NCBI RefSeq assembly: GCF_024357955.1
Contig: NZ_JANEYT010000047.1
Coordinates: 1 to 36,364, forward strand
Reading direction: 5' to 3'
Source of the DNA: Photobacterium pectinilyticum
GTDB lineage: Bacteria > Pseudomonadota > Gammaproteobacteria > Enterobacterales > Vibrionaceae
Length of the DNA: 36,364 nt
In this document: piece after piece, positions 1 through 8,770 of the stretch
Numbering within the stretch: position 1 is the stretch's first letter
Layout of the letters: each line of letters opens with the position of its first letter
The notes under the pieces: generated by a model
What the model saw: the letters and a program-made list of their open reading frames with translations, nothing else
Told to the model about the DNA's origin: nothing
Database searches by the model: none
Program-made: the position numbers and the translations under genes

Positions 1-69
1 ATCACTCAAGAAGGAAAAGCGGATCAAGTGCGATGGATCACAAATGATTTTTCAATGGGGGTCTGGTGA
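1..69 (+). other. possible 3' end of an unidentified plus-strand ORF
   Basis: Frame 1 is open from the window edge to a TGA at 67-69 (22 codons). It ends just before the point at 74-76 where the opposing antiporter gene stops abnormally, so it could be the C-terminus of a gene that replaced the antiporter's 3' half. It is too short to identify, and an open stretch of this length can occur by chance. Confidence 0.2.
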
Positions 70-73
70 ACGG

Positions 74-542
74 TTACATATTTTGTGACATGATTGAGGC
101 GCCTATAAACAGGCTAAATAGCATCCACTTGATGGTTTTATGCGAAGCCCCTCCAGATACTGCGCCGAGTGTCTTGTTCGCAAAAACATCAAGTAACCCA
201 CTGCGGCCAAGGGCTACCGCGAACGCACCAATCATCACATAGGTCATCCCCACTTGGGCACCTGCGGCTAGATTGTCATTGATGGCACCAATTGCTTCAT
301 TGGTCGTCATGCCACTGTTGATAGCTCCCACCATGGCTGAGGCAATTAGTGCAATCGCTACAGGCATACGCAGCAAACACATGGCAATCATAAGCCCAAT
401 GGCAAGGATCACTGAGTTGACGGGGAGCAGGCCGGGTTGGATGAGGGCAATGGCACTGATCACAAACGTAATGGCAATGGCCACTCGCGGATAAAAGCTG
501 TTGGGGTTGGGTTAAGCCCAACGATGACGTATCGGTAGCCAT
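74..542 (-). pseudogene. Na+/H+ antiporter family gene, frameshifted and 3'-truncated
   Basis: The hydrophobic sequence with segments such as VISAIALIQPGLLPVNSVIL and the SIMSQN motif resembles the N-terminal third of NhaC-like Na+/H+ antiporters (usually about 430-470 residues). Two lesions are visible. The natural start, ATG at 540-542 (MATDTSSLGLTQP), lies in a different frame from the rest. Removing one C from the C4 run near 503-506 (read on the minus strand as ACCCAACCCC) restores a smooth MATDTSSLGLTQP-NSFYPRVAIAITF reading. The frame then stops at TAA 74-76 after only about 150 residues, and the DNA beyond no longer reads like the family in any frame. The gene therefore appears dead, truncated by a rearrangement near position 70-77. 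A sequencing error could explain the frameshift but not the truncation. Confidence 0.75.
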
Positions 543-734
543 GGAATATCCTTTTCGGTTGGCATGAAATCAAATTAGCGGAATGAGTTTGTCGAAAGCC
601 ATCCTGGCTTTAGGGGAACGCATATTAAGCGAATGAAATACCTAAAATGCATAATCCATGAAGACATAAGGGTTATTTCTAACGATTTATGCATGAATGT
701 CAAGGTGTTGAAGGGGAGAGAGGCAATTTAGTAA

Positions 735-1679
735 TTATTTATTCACTGTCTTCTTCGTCTCTGATGGTTTTTCCCCAAACAACCGTTTGTAACTCTTGGC
801 AAACTGCCCCAAATGATAAAACCCAAAGCTAAAAGCGATCTCATAGACCGCCCGTGTATCGGTGGCATCTTGTAATACTCTTCTTACTTGGTTAAGTCTC
901 TGCCTTTGTATAAATTGCTGGGGAGCCATACCGCAGCATGCCTCAAAACTATATTGCAAGGTTCGACGACTAACATGGACGGCTTCACACAGTTCGCTGA
1001 TGGTTATGGGGTTACTGGTGTCGATGTTTTCTAGATATTGTTTGATTTGGCCCATGATTTTCTGGCGGCGGTAAGGCGACTCAAGGTGCGTGTTCGTATT
1101 CGGTTTGAGCGTCAGCTGTTCGGCGACAAAATCCTTAAGGAGGGCCTCGTGGGTATGACTGGACCATCGAGTCGGCTTGGGCGCCAACAAAAGGGCAAGG
1201 TAGTTTTTAAGCTGTATTGCTTGTTCTTGAGACTCAACTTGGCACAACTTATCGATGTCACCAAGGCCAAATTCAACCTGCTCGCTGATTGATTCCAGCA
1301 GGTGTTGATCGAGAACCATGCCATAAATTGAAAAGGCATCGGGTGTGATGAGTTCAAAATCAACACCGCCAGAGCGTAATAACATGTGGTTAGCACTTAC
1401 TTTGGCGTGATTTAGATGCAGCGATTTTTGCTGCGCGCTTATTCCGAGCCACAATCCTCCTACTTCCACACGGCACGCTTGCTTAAGTGCCCGGTTGCTG
1501 TCCTCACGAAACACATGAATGTGAGAAAATCGCCTTTCAATAATTTGCCCCATATAACGACCATTACTCAACTGGTCATATTCTTGCTGCCAGTTGGTAA
1601 GGTTCGCAGCTTGCTGGTTTGCATCACTTGAGGGCTGAATGCACAAATCCGGTGCAAGAGAGTGCGTGACTTCATTCAA
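735..1679 (-). CDS. eutR: AraC-family regulator of ethanolamine utilisation (EutR-like)
   Basis: A DNA-binding activator of about 314 residues. In characterised bacteria EutR senses ethanolamine together with adenosylcobalamin and turns on the eut genes. The C-terminal third carries the double helix-turn-helix of AraC proteins: HVSRRTLQYSFEACCGMAPQ, then YEIAFSFGFYHLGQFAKSYK and FGEKPSET. The N-terminal region (WQQEYDQLSNGRY, HVFREDSNRAL) matches the recalled EutR sensor domain. No ATG fits. A TTG at 1677-1679 is preceded by AGGGAGA at good spacing and is preferred over the TTG at 1698-1700, which has no ribosome-binding site. The gene is divergent from eutB with a gap of about 180 bases, the usual arrangement for a regulator and its target. 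Confidence 0.85.
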   Translation of the reverse strand: MNEVTHSLAPDLCIQPSSDANQQAANLTNWQQEYDQLSNGRYMGQIIERRFSHIHVFREDSNRALKQACRVEVGGLWLGISAQQKSLHLNHAKVSANHMLLRSGGVDFELITPDAFSIYGMVLDQHLLESISEQVEFGLGDIDKLCQVESQEQAIQLKNYLALLLAPKPTRWSSHTHEALLKDFVAEQLTLKPNTNTHLESPYRRQKIMGQIKQYLENIDTSNPITISELCEAVHVSRRTLQYSFEACCGMAPQQFIQRQRLNQVRRVLQDATDTRAVYEIAFSFGFYHLGQFAKSYKRLFGEKPSETKKTVNK

Positions 1680-1863
1680 CTTAGTTCTCCCTAACTTCAA
1701 ATTGTTGAACCAATTTAGAGCGATAACTCTATAACCTTTTGTTTATTTGAGCTTTTTTGATATTGCCAACTTTAGATAACACGTTGGAACGTATTTCGCA
1801 GCCATAGAGTCAGTATCTAATTGAAATAACGCAAGAACTGAACCAAGTTGTAGAGGAAGAGTG

Positions 1864-3258
1864 ATGACAGTAGCGTATCGTTGGCAGCAAGGTAACCGTG
1901 TATATACCTTCAACTCCTTGGCGGATTTATTGGCCAAAGCAACACCCGAGCGTTCAGGAGACGCGTTGGCTGGCGTTTGCGCAGAGTCGGCTGCAGAGCG
2001 AGTGGTTGCGCAAATGACGTTGGCTGATTTGCCGCTTAAAACCTTTCTTAATGAGGCCGTAATCCCCTACGAGAAAGATGAAGTAACCCGGCTAATTATT
2101 GACACTCACGACTCCGGTGCCTTTAAACCAATCGAACACCTGACTGTGGGGGATTTTCGGAACTGGCTTCTGAGTGAACAAGCAGACGCATACACGTTAA
2201 AGCAGATCAGCGCGGGGTTAACCCCTGAAATGGTGGCTGCGGTGAGCAAGATCATGCGTAATCAAGATCTTATCTTGGTGGCTAAAAAGTGCAGCGTCGT
2301 GACGGCATTTCGAAACACCATTGGTTTACCCAGCCGCCTGTCGACACGTTTGCAACCTAACCATCCAACAGATTCACTCAATGGCATTGCTGCCACCATA
2401 TTTGATGGGCTGATGTATGGTAACGGGGATGCGGTTATCGGGATTAATCCTGCTACCGACAATGTGCCTCAAGCCATTAAGCTGATGAAGTTAATGGATG
2501 AGGTGATACAACATTATCAAATTCCCACTCAATCCTGTGTTTTAACGCATGTCACCAATACGATAGAAGCGATTGAAATGGGTGCGCCCGTCGATTTGGT
2601 CTTTCAGTCCATCGGCGGAACGCAGGGCACTAACGATACATTCGGCATCGACCTCGCTGTGCTTAAAGAAGCGCAGCAAGCGGCCCAGTCACTCAACCGC
2701 GGAACCGTGGGGAATAACGTGATGTATTTTGAAACAGGGCAAGGAACAGCGTTGTCTGCCGATGCCTTTCATGGCGTCGATCAGCAGACTTGTGAGGCTC
2801 GGGCTTATGCAGTTGCCCGGCATTTTGATCCCCTGTTGGTGAATACCGTGGTCGGCTTTATCGGACCCGAATATTTATTTGACGGAAAACAGATTATCCG
2901 CGCCGGATTGGAAGACCATTTTTGCGGGAAATTGCTGGGGCTGCCGATGGGGTGTGATATTTGTTATACCAACCACGCCTATGCCGATCAGAATGATATG
3001 GACAATTTGCTGACGTTACTCGGCGTGGCCGAATGTTCGTTCATTATGGGGATCCCTGGCTCTGACGACATCATGCTTAACTATCAAACCACCTCTTTCC
3101 ATGATGCCTTGTATGCGAGAAAAGCCCTTGGCTTGAAACCAGCACCTGAATTTGAAAAATGGCTGATGGACATGCAAATCTTTCATGATATCAATGATGT
3201 TCGCTTGAACGACCATCCCGCTGGTTCTTTTGCTGGCGCAATTGCACAACTAAATTGA
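1864..3258 (+). CDS. eutB: ethanolamine ammonia-lyase large (catalytic) subunit
   Basis: The adenosylcobalamin-dependent enzyme splits ethanolamine into acetaldehyde and ammonia. EutB forms the TIM-barrel active site. Residues recalled as substrate- or cofactor-contacting in the Salmonella enzyme are present: Arg and Gln in TRLQPNHP, Asn in IGINPATDN, Glu in MYFETGQG and Asp in MGCDICYTNH. Length is 464 residues, slightly above the usual 453. The ATG at 1864 is preferred over the GTG at 1861 because GAGGAA at 1853-1858 is better spaced for it. It is first gene of eutB-eutC-eat, with eutC 10 bases downstream. There are no microcompartment shell genes and no EutA reactivase gene here. Confidence 0.96.
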   Translation: MTVAYRWQQGNRVYTFNSLADLLAKATPERSGDALAGVCAESAAERVVAQMTLADLPLKTFLNEAVIPYEKDEVTRLIIDTHDSGAFKPIEHLTVGDFRNWLLSEQADAYTLKQISAGLTPEMVAAVSKIMRNQDLILVAKKCSVVTAFRNTIGLPSRLSTRLQPNHPTDSLNGIAATIFDGLMYGNGDAVIGINPATDNVPQAIKLMKLMDEVIQHYQIPTQSCVLTHVTNTIEAIEMGAPVDLVFQSIGGTQGTNDTFGIDLAVLKEAQQAAQSLNRGTVGNNVMYFETGQGTALSADAFHGVDQQTCEARAYAVARHFDPLLVNTVVGFIGPEYLFDGKQIIRAGLEDHFCGKLLGLPMGCDICYTNHAYADQNDMDNLLTLLGVAECSFIMGIPGSDDIMLNYQTTSFHDALYARKALGLKPAPEFEKWLMDMQIFHDINDVRLNDHPAGSFAGAIAQLN

Positions 3259-3268
3259 GGGAAATGTC

Positions 3269-4147
3269 ATGGGTAAAGTGATTGCTTTAGCAGAAAAACA
3301 GTTTCCAACAGAAGTCGTTCAGAATCCTTGGTGCCAGCTTCGGGCATTTACCTCTGCCCGCATCGCATTGGGCAGAAGCGGAAATAGCATTCCCACCAAA
3401 GAACTTCTTTCTTTTCAGCTCGATCATGCACAAGCGATGGATGCCGTGCACTGCGCACTGGATACCGATTTGTTGGTCAGCCAACTCGTGGAGATTCCAT
3501 CGCTCCTCGAATCAACATTAGCCTCCCCGGTTGTGGTCGAGAGTAAAGTTACCGATCGGTTGATGTATTTGCAGCGCCCAGATTTAGGTCGTCAATTGAA
3601 TGATGTGTCATGGCTGGCGTTGGAAAACCTCTCCTCAAAACATCATGATACACCTGATTTGGCCATTGTTATTGCCGATGGCCTCTCCTCCACCGCAATT
3701 CAAAGTCACGCGGTAGAAGTTGTAAGCCGTTTGTTTTCAATGTTGGGTAACGACAGGGAGCATGAGTGGGACTTGTCGCCAATCAGTGTCGTCAAGCAAG
3801 GGCGGGTAGCTGTCGCCGATGATATTTCACAATGCTTCAACGCCAAAATGGCCTTGATCTTAATTGGTGAACGCCCCGGACTGACGTCGCCTGACAGTAT
3901 GGGAATGTACCTGACATGGGGGGCCAGACGGGGCGCAAAAGATTCCCACCGCAATTGTATTTCTAATGTACGCCCAGGCGGATTGAGCTATGACGATGCC
4001 TGCAACCGCGCACTGTATTTGCTTAAAGAAGCGCGTAAGTTGCAGCTTTCAGGCGTCAACCTCAAAGATCGCTCCAATATCGACGAAGAAACTCAAGCCC
4101 AGGTCGATGATAAGCACAATGACAACTTTTTAATCTCACAACCGTAG
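3269..4147 (+). CDS. eutC: ethanolamine ammonia-lyase small subunit
   Basis: EutC pairs with EutB and contributes to cobalamin binding in the (EutB-EutC)6 enzyme. The 292 residues match the family length. Typical stretches are WCQLRAFTSARIALGRSGNS near the N-terminus, LMYLQRPDLGRQL, and DLAIVIADGLSSTAIQSHA mid-protein, followed by the ERPGL and SYDDACNRALYLL segments. The start is supported by GAGGGAAATGTC just upstream. It is followed by eat after 11 bases, so all three genes are almost certainly co-transcribed. The C-terminal tail is rich in acidic and polar residues. Confidence 0.95.
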   Translation: MGKVIALAEKQFPTEVVQNPWCQLRAFTSARIALGRSGNSIPTKELLSFQLDHAQAMDAVHCALDTDLLVSQLVEIPSLLESTLASPVVVESKVTDRLMYLQRPDLGRQLNDVSWLALENLSSKHHDTPDLAIVIADGLSSTAIQSHAVEVVSRLFSMLGNDREHEWDLSPISVVKQGRVAVADDISQCFNAKMALILIGERPGLTSPDSMGMYLTWGARRGAKDSHRNCISNVRPGGLSYDDACNRALYLLKEARKLQLSGVNLKDRSNIDEETQAQVDDKHNDNFLISQP

Positions 4148-4158
4148 AAGGATCTACT

Positions 4159-5559
4159 ATGTCTAAACATCATGAATACCTGTCAAAAAGGCAGTTGAAA
4201 AGAGGCACCGCAGGTTGGGTTTTACTGGCTGGATTAGGTGTTTCCTACGTGATTTCCGGCGACTTTGCTGGTTGGAACTTTGGCATTGCCCAAGCGGGCT
4301 GGGCTGGTTTCTTGCTAGCTGCGGTCGCGATGGCGGTGATGTATTTTACCTTGGTGCTCTCATTGGCCGAAATGTCAGCTGCTATTCCAGCGGCGGGGGG
4401 CGGTTACAGTTTTGCTCGCCAAGCAATGGGTCCAACGGGAGGCTTTATAACGGGGTTAGCGGTATTGATTGAGTACGCACTGGCACCAGCCGCCATCGTT
4501 ATCTTTATTGGCTCCGCGGTAAATGAACTGATTGGTATTGATGGCCCTCTTGTTTACGCACTTTTTTATGCTGCCTTTATCGCCATTCACTTAGCCGGTG
4601 TTGGTGAAGCTCTCAAGGTGATGATGGTCATTAGCGGCCTTGCCGTTTTAGCGATTCTGATGACAGCAGGCGTGCTCGTCGGACATTTTGATACCACTAA
4701 CCTCTTCGACATTGCACCAGCAACGGCGCAAGCCACCGAAATGCTGCCTTTTGGCTGGTATGGCGTATGGGCTGCACTACCATTTGCGATGTGGCTCTTT
4801 TTAGCGGTTGAGGGCGTCCCACTTGCAGCCGAAGAAGCGAAAAACCCAGCAAAAGATGTACCTAAAGGTATCATTGGCGCGATGTTATTCTTGTTAGTGA
4901 CCGCAACATTAGTGGTGTTCTTACTTGCCGGTGCGGTAGGGTCTGAAGCGATTGGTGCTAGCGCGGTGCCATTAGTGGATGCTCTAAAACTGACTGGAAA
5001 CCCAATGATTGCAACGATGGTGAATGTGTTGGGGTTAGCTGGGTTAATCGCATCTTTCTTCTCCATTATTTATGGTTATAGCCGCTTGGTCTTTGCGCTT
5101 TCCCGTGCGGGGTATTTGCCGCAAAGTCTATCTTTAACCAGCAAGAAGAAAGTGCCTTCACGTGCATTGATTGTCCCTGGTGTCTTTGGCTTCGTGGTTT
5201 CATTGACGGGGGAAGGGGACTTAATTTTGGCGATGGCGGTCGTCGGTGCCACAGTATCGTACGCGCTGATGTCACTGAGTCACATTATGCTGCGAATTAA
5301 ACAACCAGAGTTAGAGCGACCATATAAGACTCCCGGTGGCATGTTTACGTCAGGTATTTCATTAGTCCTGTCTCTTATTGCGATGACTGGAGTGTATGCA
5401 TTTGACCCATCTGCCTTTTTCATGACGATGGGACTCTTTTTGATTGGTGGCGTGTATTACGGTCTGTATAGCCGTAATAAGCTGGTAGCAAGCAGCGCGG
5501 AAGAAGAGTTTGCGATGTTGTCACTTGCAGAGCAAGATCTCAACGCGAATACAAACTAA
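4159..5559 (+). CDS. eat: ethanolamine permease, APC superfamily
   Basis: An inner-membrane transporter that would import ethanolamine for EutBC. The 466 residues form about twelve hydrophobic segments. The first shows the SYVISGDFAGWNFG motif of the ethanolamine-permease branch, followed by AEMSAAIPAAGGGYSFARQA, the conserved second-helix region of APC transporters. AVEGVPLAAEEAKNPAKDVP in the middle is the usual cytoplasmic loop motif. An AAGGATCT ribosome-binding site precedes the ATG. It is last gene of the eut operon, with a hairpin terminator immediately downstream. Close amino-acid permeases are the only realistic alternative, and gene context argues for ethanolamine. Confidence 0.93.
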   Translation: MSKHHEYLSKRQLKRGTAGWVLLAGLGVSYVISGDFAGWNFGIAQAGWAGFLLAAVAMAVMYFTLVLSLAEMSAAIPAAGGGYSFARQAMGPTGGFITGLAVLIEYALAPAAIVIFIGSAVNELIGIDGPLVYALFYAAFIAIHLAGVGEALKVMMVISGLAVLAILMTAGVLVGHFDTTNLFDIAPATAQATEMLPFGWYGVWAALPFAMWLFLAVEGVPLAAEEAKNPAKDVPKGIIGAMLFLLVTATLVVFLLAGAVGSEAIGASAVPLVDALKLTGNPMIATMVNVLGLAGLIASFFSIIYGYSRLVFALSRAGYLPQSLSLTSKKKVPSRALIVPGVFGFVVSLTGEGDLILAMAVVGATVSYALMSLSHIMLRIKQPELERPYKTPGGMFTSGISLVLSLIAMTGVYAFDPSAFFMTMGLFLIGGVYYGLYSRNKLVASSAEEEFAMLSLAEQDLNANTN

Positions 5560-5576
5560 TCCTTTAGCAAGATGAT

Positions 5577-5620
5577 AAGAACCAGAGTAACCGTTTATAC
5601 GTTACTTTGGTTCTTCGTTT
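5577..5620 (+). terminator. intrinsic terminator of eutBC-eat
   Basis: Arms at 5577-5591 (AAGAACCAGAGTAAC) and 5601-5615 (GTTACTTTGGTTCTT) pair over 15 positions with one G-U pair. CGTTTT follows. It lies 17 bases after the eat stop codon. Confidence 0.8.
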
Positions 5621-5663
5621 TAAATGGAACAACGGGTCGCAGGTATGAATAGTATGCCTTTCT

Positions 5664-5694
5664 ATAAAAAAGGCCTAACGAAAAGTTAGGCCTA
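5664..5694 (-). terminator. intrinsic terminator of the tat/metallophosphoesterase operon
   Basis: The arms 5671-5679 (AGGCCTAAC) and 5685-5693 (GTTAGGCCT) are perfect. On the minus strand they are followed by a T-run (A-run at 5666-5671 on the plus strand). It is placed 18 bases after the stop codon of the metallophosphoesterase gene. Confidence 0.85.
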
Positions 5695-5711
5695 TGATTT
5701 AAAGAAAGTAA

Positions 5712-7568
5712 TTAAGCTGTTAACCACTCTGATTCGTCAAGAGGGCGGTCAACAATACGGACCTCACTTATGTAGCCGATGAGTGGGCTAGAAATACGGC
5801 CATCCCAATGAGAAGCACCAATCGTCCAGTTAAAGCCATTCACAATCGCAAGACCATCTAGGTTGCAATTTGTCTGGTTACGCATAGTAAGGGCGCCATC
5901 GACAAACATTTCAGTGATCATGTAACCCGTTGACTCCTCAAGACGGTTAACCACGGCAATGTGGTGCCAACTGTCGGTGCCAAGATCCCACGACCATGAA
6001 CGGTGAATGTTGCCGCTATCATGTGACAAACTTTCAAATTGCATTTCACGCAGCGTTGAAGTCGCAAGAACCATAGCTGCATCTTCACCATTACCGTTAA
6101 TTTCCAACTCTTCTGCTGCTTGTGTACGAGATATTTGATGACACAGAATCCCCCCCCAACCAGCTTGATTGGAGTTCCAACCATTTGGTAGTTTAATGAA
6201 GGTTTCAATGGTGAAACCGTCACCTTTAAAATCAGAATCGCTTAAGGTAACCCCTGATGTTTCTAAGTATACGCCTTCATCTGTTCGCTTATCACCAAGG
6301 AATAACATCGAGCCTGATGCAAATCCTTGGCCCGGGTTATCGTCCGTCATATCGAAGTAGCGGGAGTTAGATCCTATATTTCCAGAGAATCCTTTCATTA
6401 CCAGATGGTTTCCTAGTCCACTAAGGTCTTGAAAAAGAATTTCCTCAGCTGCACTTTCACGAACAATCATACGATCTTTATCAAGAATCCAATGTGCTCG
6501 AGTACCTTCAATCCCACCCGGCCCAGCGTTGATGTTATTTGAGTTGTTTAGATCATTAAAACGCTCTTTGAAATTCATTGGGAAGTCGAAGTGGTTTATG
6601 GCATCCGTCAAATTCAATTGGTCTTGTGGGTCAATCGGCATACCAGCGGCCATCTTTTCCATAACGTATGGAGAGAAAGAACGCATAACCATTTTATTGT
6701 TTTTATAATCAAAGCCGACTGTACGCAACAGGCCGTTTCCACCCCAGAACATTGCCTGATAATCGACAACAGCCATTAATACCTCACGGCCGAACTTGTT
6801 GTACGCGACTAAGCTTGATGCACCGTGATGGTGCCCATTCAACGTAAGGAAAATCTGGTCGTTGTTGTAAATTAGATCAGTAAAGAATTCAACACCTTGG
6901 TTTGTTACCAGTGGACTTTCACCATCACCTGCAATGTTAATCAACTGGTGAGTTGAAAGGATGGTTGGAATAGTTGCATGTCGGTCAAGAACTTCTTGTG
7001 CCCAAGCGATACTTTGTTCGGAAGGGCGCCAGTCCATCGCAAGTGACAAGAACTCTTGGCCATTTGGTGCTTGGAAGATATGGTAACTGTTAAAGCCAGT
7101 TGGGCAACGGCCCATGAAAGTAGGGTCTTGCTGCATACGGCTTTCTGGGAACCAAGTGAAGTATGGTTCCTCAGCTAAATTACGTTCGGTATCTTTATTT
7201 TGGTTGAGCAGATCATGGTTGCCACAAAGAATCGAATACGGAGTGTTCCCTGTTTCTAGGAGAGACATTGCATAATCAGCCGCAACCCATTCTTCTGTAA
7301 TACGGCGATCCTCAACAATATCGCCTAAGTGGATTGTAAATGGTATTTTTTCATTCTCCCAGTTCTCAGCAATCCACCTTGTTTGAGCATTGTAGCGCTC
7401 AGGACTGTTCTCTGAATACTTTTGGGTATCAGGTAAAACGGCAAGTTTAAAATCAACGTTAGTTGAAGAGCCTGAATTATCGCTCGAAGAATCAGAATTG
7501 CAACCTGTTAAATACGCCGCAGCCATAGTTGCCGTTGCACCTTTAAGAAAAATACGTCTAGTAATCAT
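5712..7568 (-). CDS. Tat-exported lipoprotein metallophosphoesterase with LamG-like domain
   Basis: A predicted exported calcineurin-like phosphoesterase of 618 residues; the substrate is unknown. The N-terminus has a textbook twin-arginine motif (TRRIFLKG, residues 3-10), a short hydrophobic stretch and a lipobox ending at Cys23 (AYLTGC), then a Ser/Asn-rich linker. Metal-binding motifs follow in the usual order: PDTQ (46-49, with Gln where many relatives have His), GDIVED (82-87), GNHD (116-119), STHQ and NGHHHG. The last 200 or so residues (GFTIETFIKLP, DSWHHIAVVNR, GYISEVRIVDRPLDESEW) are a concanavalin/LamG-like jelly roll, which may bind a polymer. ATG 7566-7568 is chosen over an upstream TTG because it places RR correctly. 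It lies 150 bases downstream of tatC with no clear terminator between, so it is probably in the tat operon. Confidence 0.9.
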   Translation of the reverse strand: MITRRIFLKGATATMAAAYLTGCNSDSSSDNSGSSTNVDFKLAVLPDTQKYSENSPERYNAQTRWIAENWENEKIPFTIHLGDIVEDRRITEEWVAADYAMSLLETGNTPYSILCGNHDLLNQNKDTERNLAEEPYFTWFPESRMQQDPTFMGRCPTGFNSYHIFQAPNGQEFLSLAMDWRPSEQSIAWAQEVLDRHATIPTILSTHQLINIAGDGESPLVTNQGVEFFTDLIYNNDQIFLTLNGHHHGASSLVAYNKFGREVLMAVVDYQAMFWGGNGLLRTVGFDYKNNKMVMRSFSPYVMEKMAAGMPIDPQDQLNLTDAINHFDFPMNFKERFNDLNNSNNINAGPGGIEGTRAHWILDKDRMIVRESAAEEILFQDLSGLGNHLVMKGFSGNIGSNSRYFDMTDDNPGQGFASGSMLFLGDKRTDEGVYLETSGVTLSDSDFKGDGFTIETFIKLPNGWNSNQAGWGGILCHQISRTQAAEELEINGNGEDAAMVLATSTLREMQFESLSHDSGNIHRSWSWDLGTDSWHHIAVVNRLEESTGYMITEMFVDGALTMRNQTNCNLDGLAIVNGFNWTIGASHWDGRISSPLIGYISEVRIVDRPLDESEWLTA

Positions 7569-7718
7569 ATTGTAAACCAAATTATGTAGTGATTTTTATA
7601 AATGCTATCTTGATGTTTTAATGCGAATTAAATTTATATAAATGCAATAAAGATAGGTATGGAAACTCATTTTTAATTATGTTTTGTTGCTTTTCATTAA
7701 ATTAGTAACATGAATGAA

Positions 7719-8447
7719 TTACTTGTTGCTGTAAAACTTGCTAAAAAACAGCCCTAGTTCAAATAACAATATCATAGGTATTGCTAATAATGTTTGAGAT
7801 ATTATATCTGGCGGAGTTAATATCATGCCTATAACAAATACGCCGACAATTACATAAGACCGCTTCTCTCGCAGCTGGCTAGGAGTTATTACGTTAGTCC
7901 AACATAGTAAAATGGTAACAACTGGAATTTCAAAAGCTAGACCAAACCCGAGAAATATTTTAAGAACAAAACTTAGGTAACTACTGATATCTGTAGCAAT
8001 AACCACACCCTCAGGAGAAACACTAGAGAAAAAACTAAATACTAATGGGAACACCAAAAAATAAGCAAACCCTACACCAATATAAAATAAAAGGGCAGAA
8101 GCTATAATAAGTGGTATGACTAGTTTTTTTGCTTTTCTATAGAGACCAGGGGCTAATAAAAACCAAACCTGAAATAAAATCGCTGGCATAGAAACAAAAA
8201 AAGCGACTATTAAGGTTAATTTCAGTGGTGCAAAGAATGGCGATACAACATCAGTTGCGATCATACTTGCATCATCGGGCAACACTCTGATCAATGGAGA
8301 TGATACAATTTCATATATATCATTCGAAAAACAAACCAAGCATAAAAAGGTAGTCAAAACAATTATTACAATACGTAATATTCTTACTTTTAGTTCTTGA
8401 ATCCGTGATAGTATTGGGGATTCATCTACTGTGTTTTTTGGGTTCAT
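7719..8447 (-). CDS. tatC: Sec-independent translocase subunit TatC (atypical signal-binding site)
   Basis: The polytopic membrane receptor of the twin-arginine translocon, 242 residues with six hydrophobic segments. It aligns along its length with recalled E. coli TatC: SSPLI, SMIATDVVSPFFAPLKLT, LLFYIGVGFAYFLVFPL, SYLSFV, TPPDIISQTLLAIP. Some residues usually needed for twin-arginine docking differ: E15 is kept (E18), R17 is Lys20, F94 is Leu97 and E103 is Ala106 (segment APGLYRKAKK). P48 and E170 equivalents are kept (P51, E173). The C-terminal tail is very short. The ATG overlaps the tatB stop (ATGA). Codon use is clearly AT-rich compared with the eut and iol genes, suggesting transfer or a specialised paralogue. 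Confidence 0.93.
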   Translation of the reverse strand: MNPKNTVDESPILSRIQELKVRILRIVIIVLTTFLCLVCFSNDIYEIVSSPLIRVLPDDASMIATDVVSPFFAPLKLTLIVAFFVSMPAILFQVWFLLAPGLYRKAKKLVIPLIIASALLFYIGVGFAYFLVFPLVFSFFSSVSPEGVVIATDISSYLSFVLKIFLGFGLAFEIPVVTILLCWTNVITPSQLREKRSYVIVGVFVIGMILTPPDIISQTLLAIPMILLFELGLFFSKFYSNK

Positions 8448-8770
8448 ACCACTTTACTGCTTTGATCTTTTATAACGTTGGTATTTTTTATCGTTAATCC
8501 TTGTGTGCTTTTTTCTATATCAGATATGCACTCTTTGATATCATCAGGTATTTTTTCAAAATTAATTGAATTTATTTTGTCAACACTCTGTTGAAGCTCT
8601 TTTATTCTCAACTCTTTGTTTAATTCGTCATTTAAAGAGTTGGCCATTGATTTTAGATTTGAAATGGTGTTTACAACCGTGTCTATTGCTTTAGGTAGTT
8701 TTTCAGGACCAAGAACAATCAAGCCTAAAACACCAATAAGAATAATCTCCCAAAAACCAAAATCAAACAT
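8444..8770 (-). CDS. tatB: Tat translocase subunit TatB
   Basis: A 108-residue single-span membrane protein which, in the known system, forms the substrate receptor with TatC. The N-terminus [20 protein letters not shown] is the TatB transmembrane helix with the characteristic Glu8, followed by GPEKLP at the hinge and an amphipathic helix. A charged helical region ([18 protein letters not shown]) follows. The tail is much shorter than the 171 residues of E. coli TatB, lacking the long Pro/Ala-rich end. It overlaps tatA by 8 bases and tatC by 4 bases, so the three are translationally coupled. Confidence 0.92.
   Translation of the reverse strand: MFDFGFWEIILIGVLGLIVLGPEKLPKAIDTVVNTISNLKSMANSLNDELNKELRIKELQQSVDKINSINFEKIPDDIKECISDIEKSTQGLTIKNTNVIKDQSSKVV

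Noticed and set aside
4587..5066. 159-codon open frame on the minus strand
   Set aside because: It is antisense to eat, low in complexity (Ala, Thr, Pro, Asn), and without a ribosome-binding site.
4159..5559. General amino-acid permease instead of ethanolamine permease
   Set aside because: The first-helix motif and co-transcription with eutBC favour ethanolamine.
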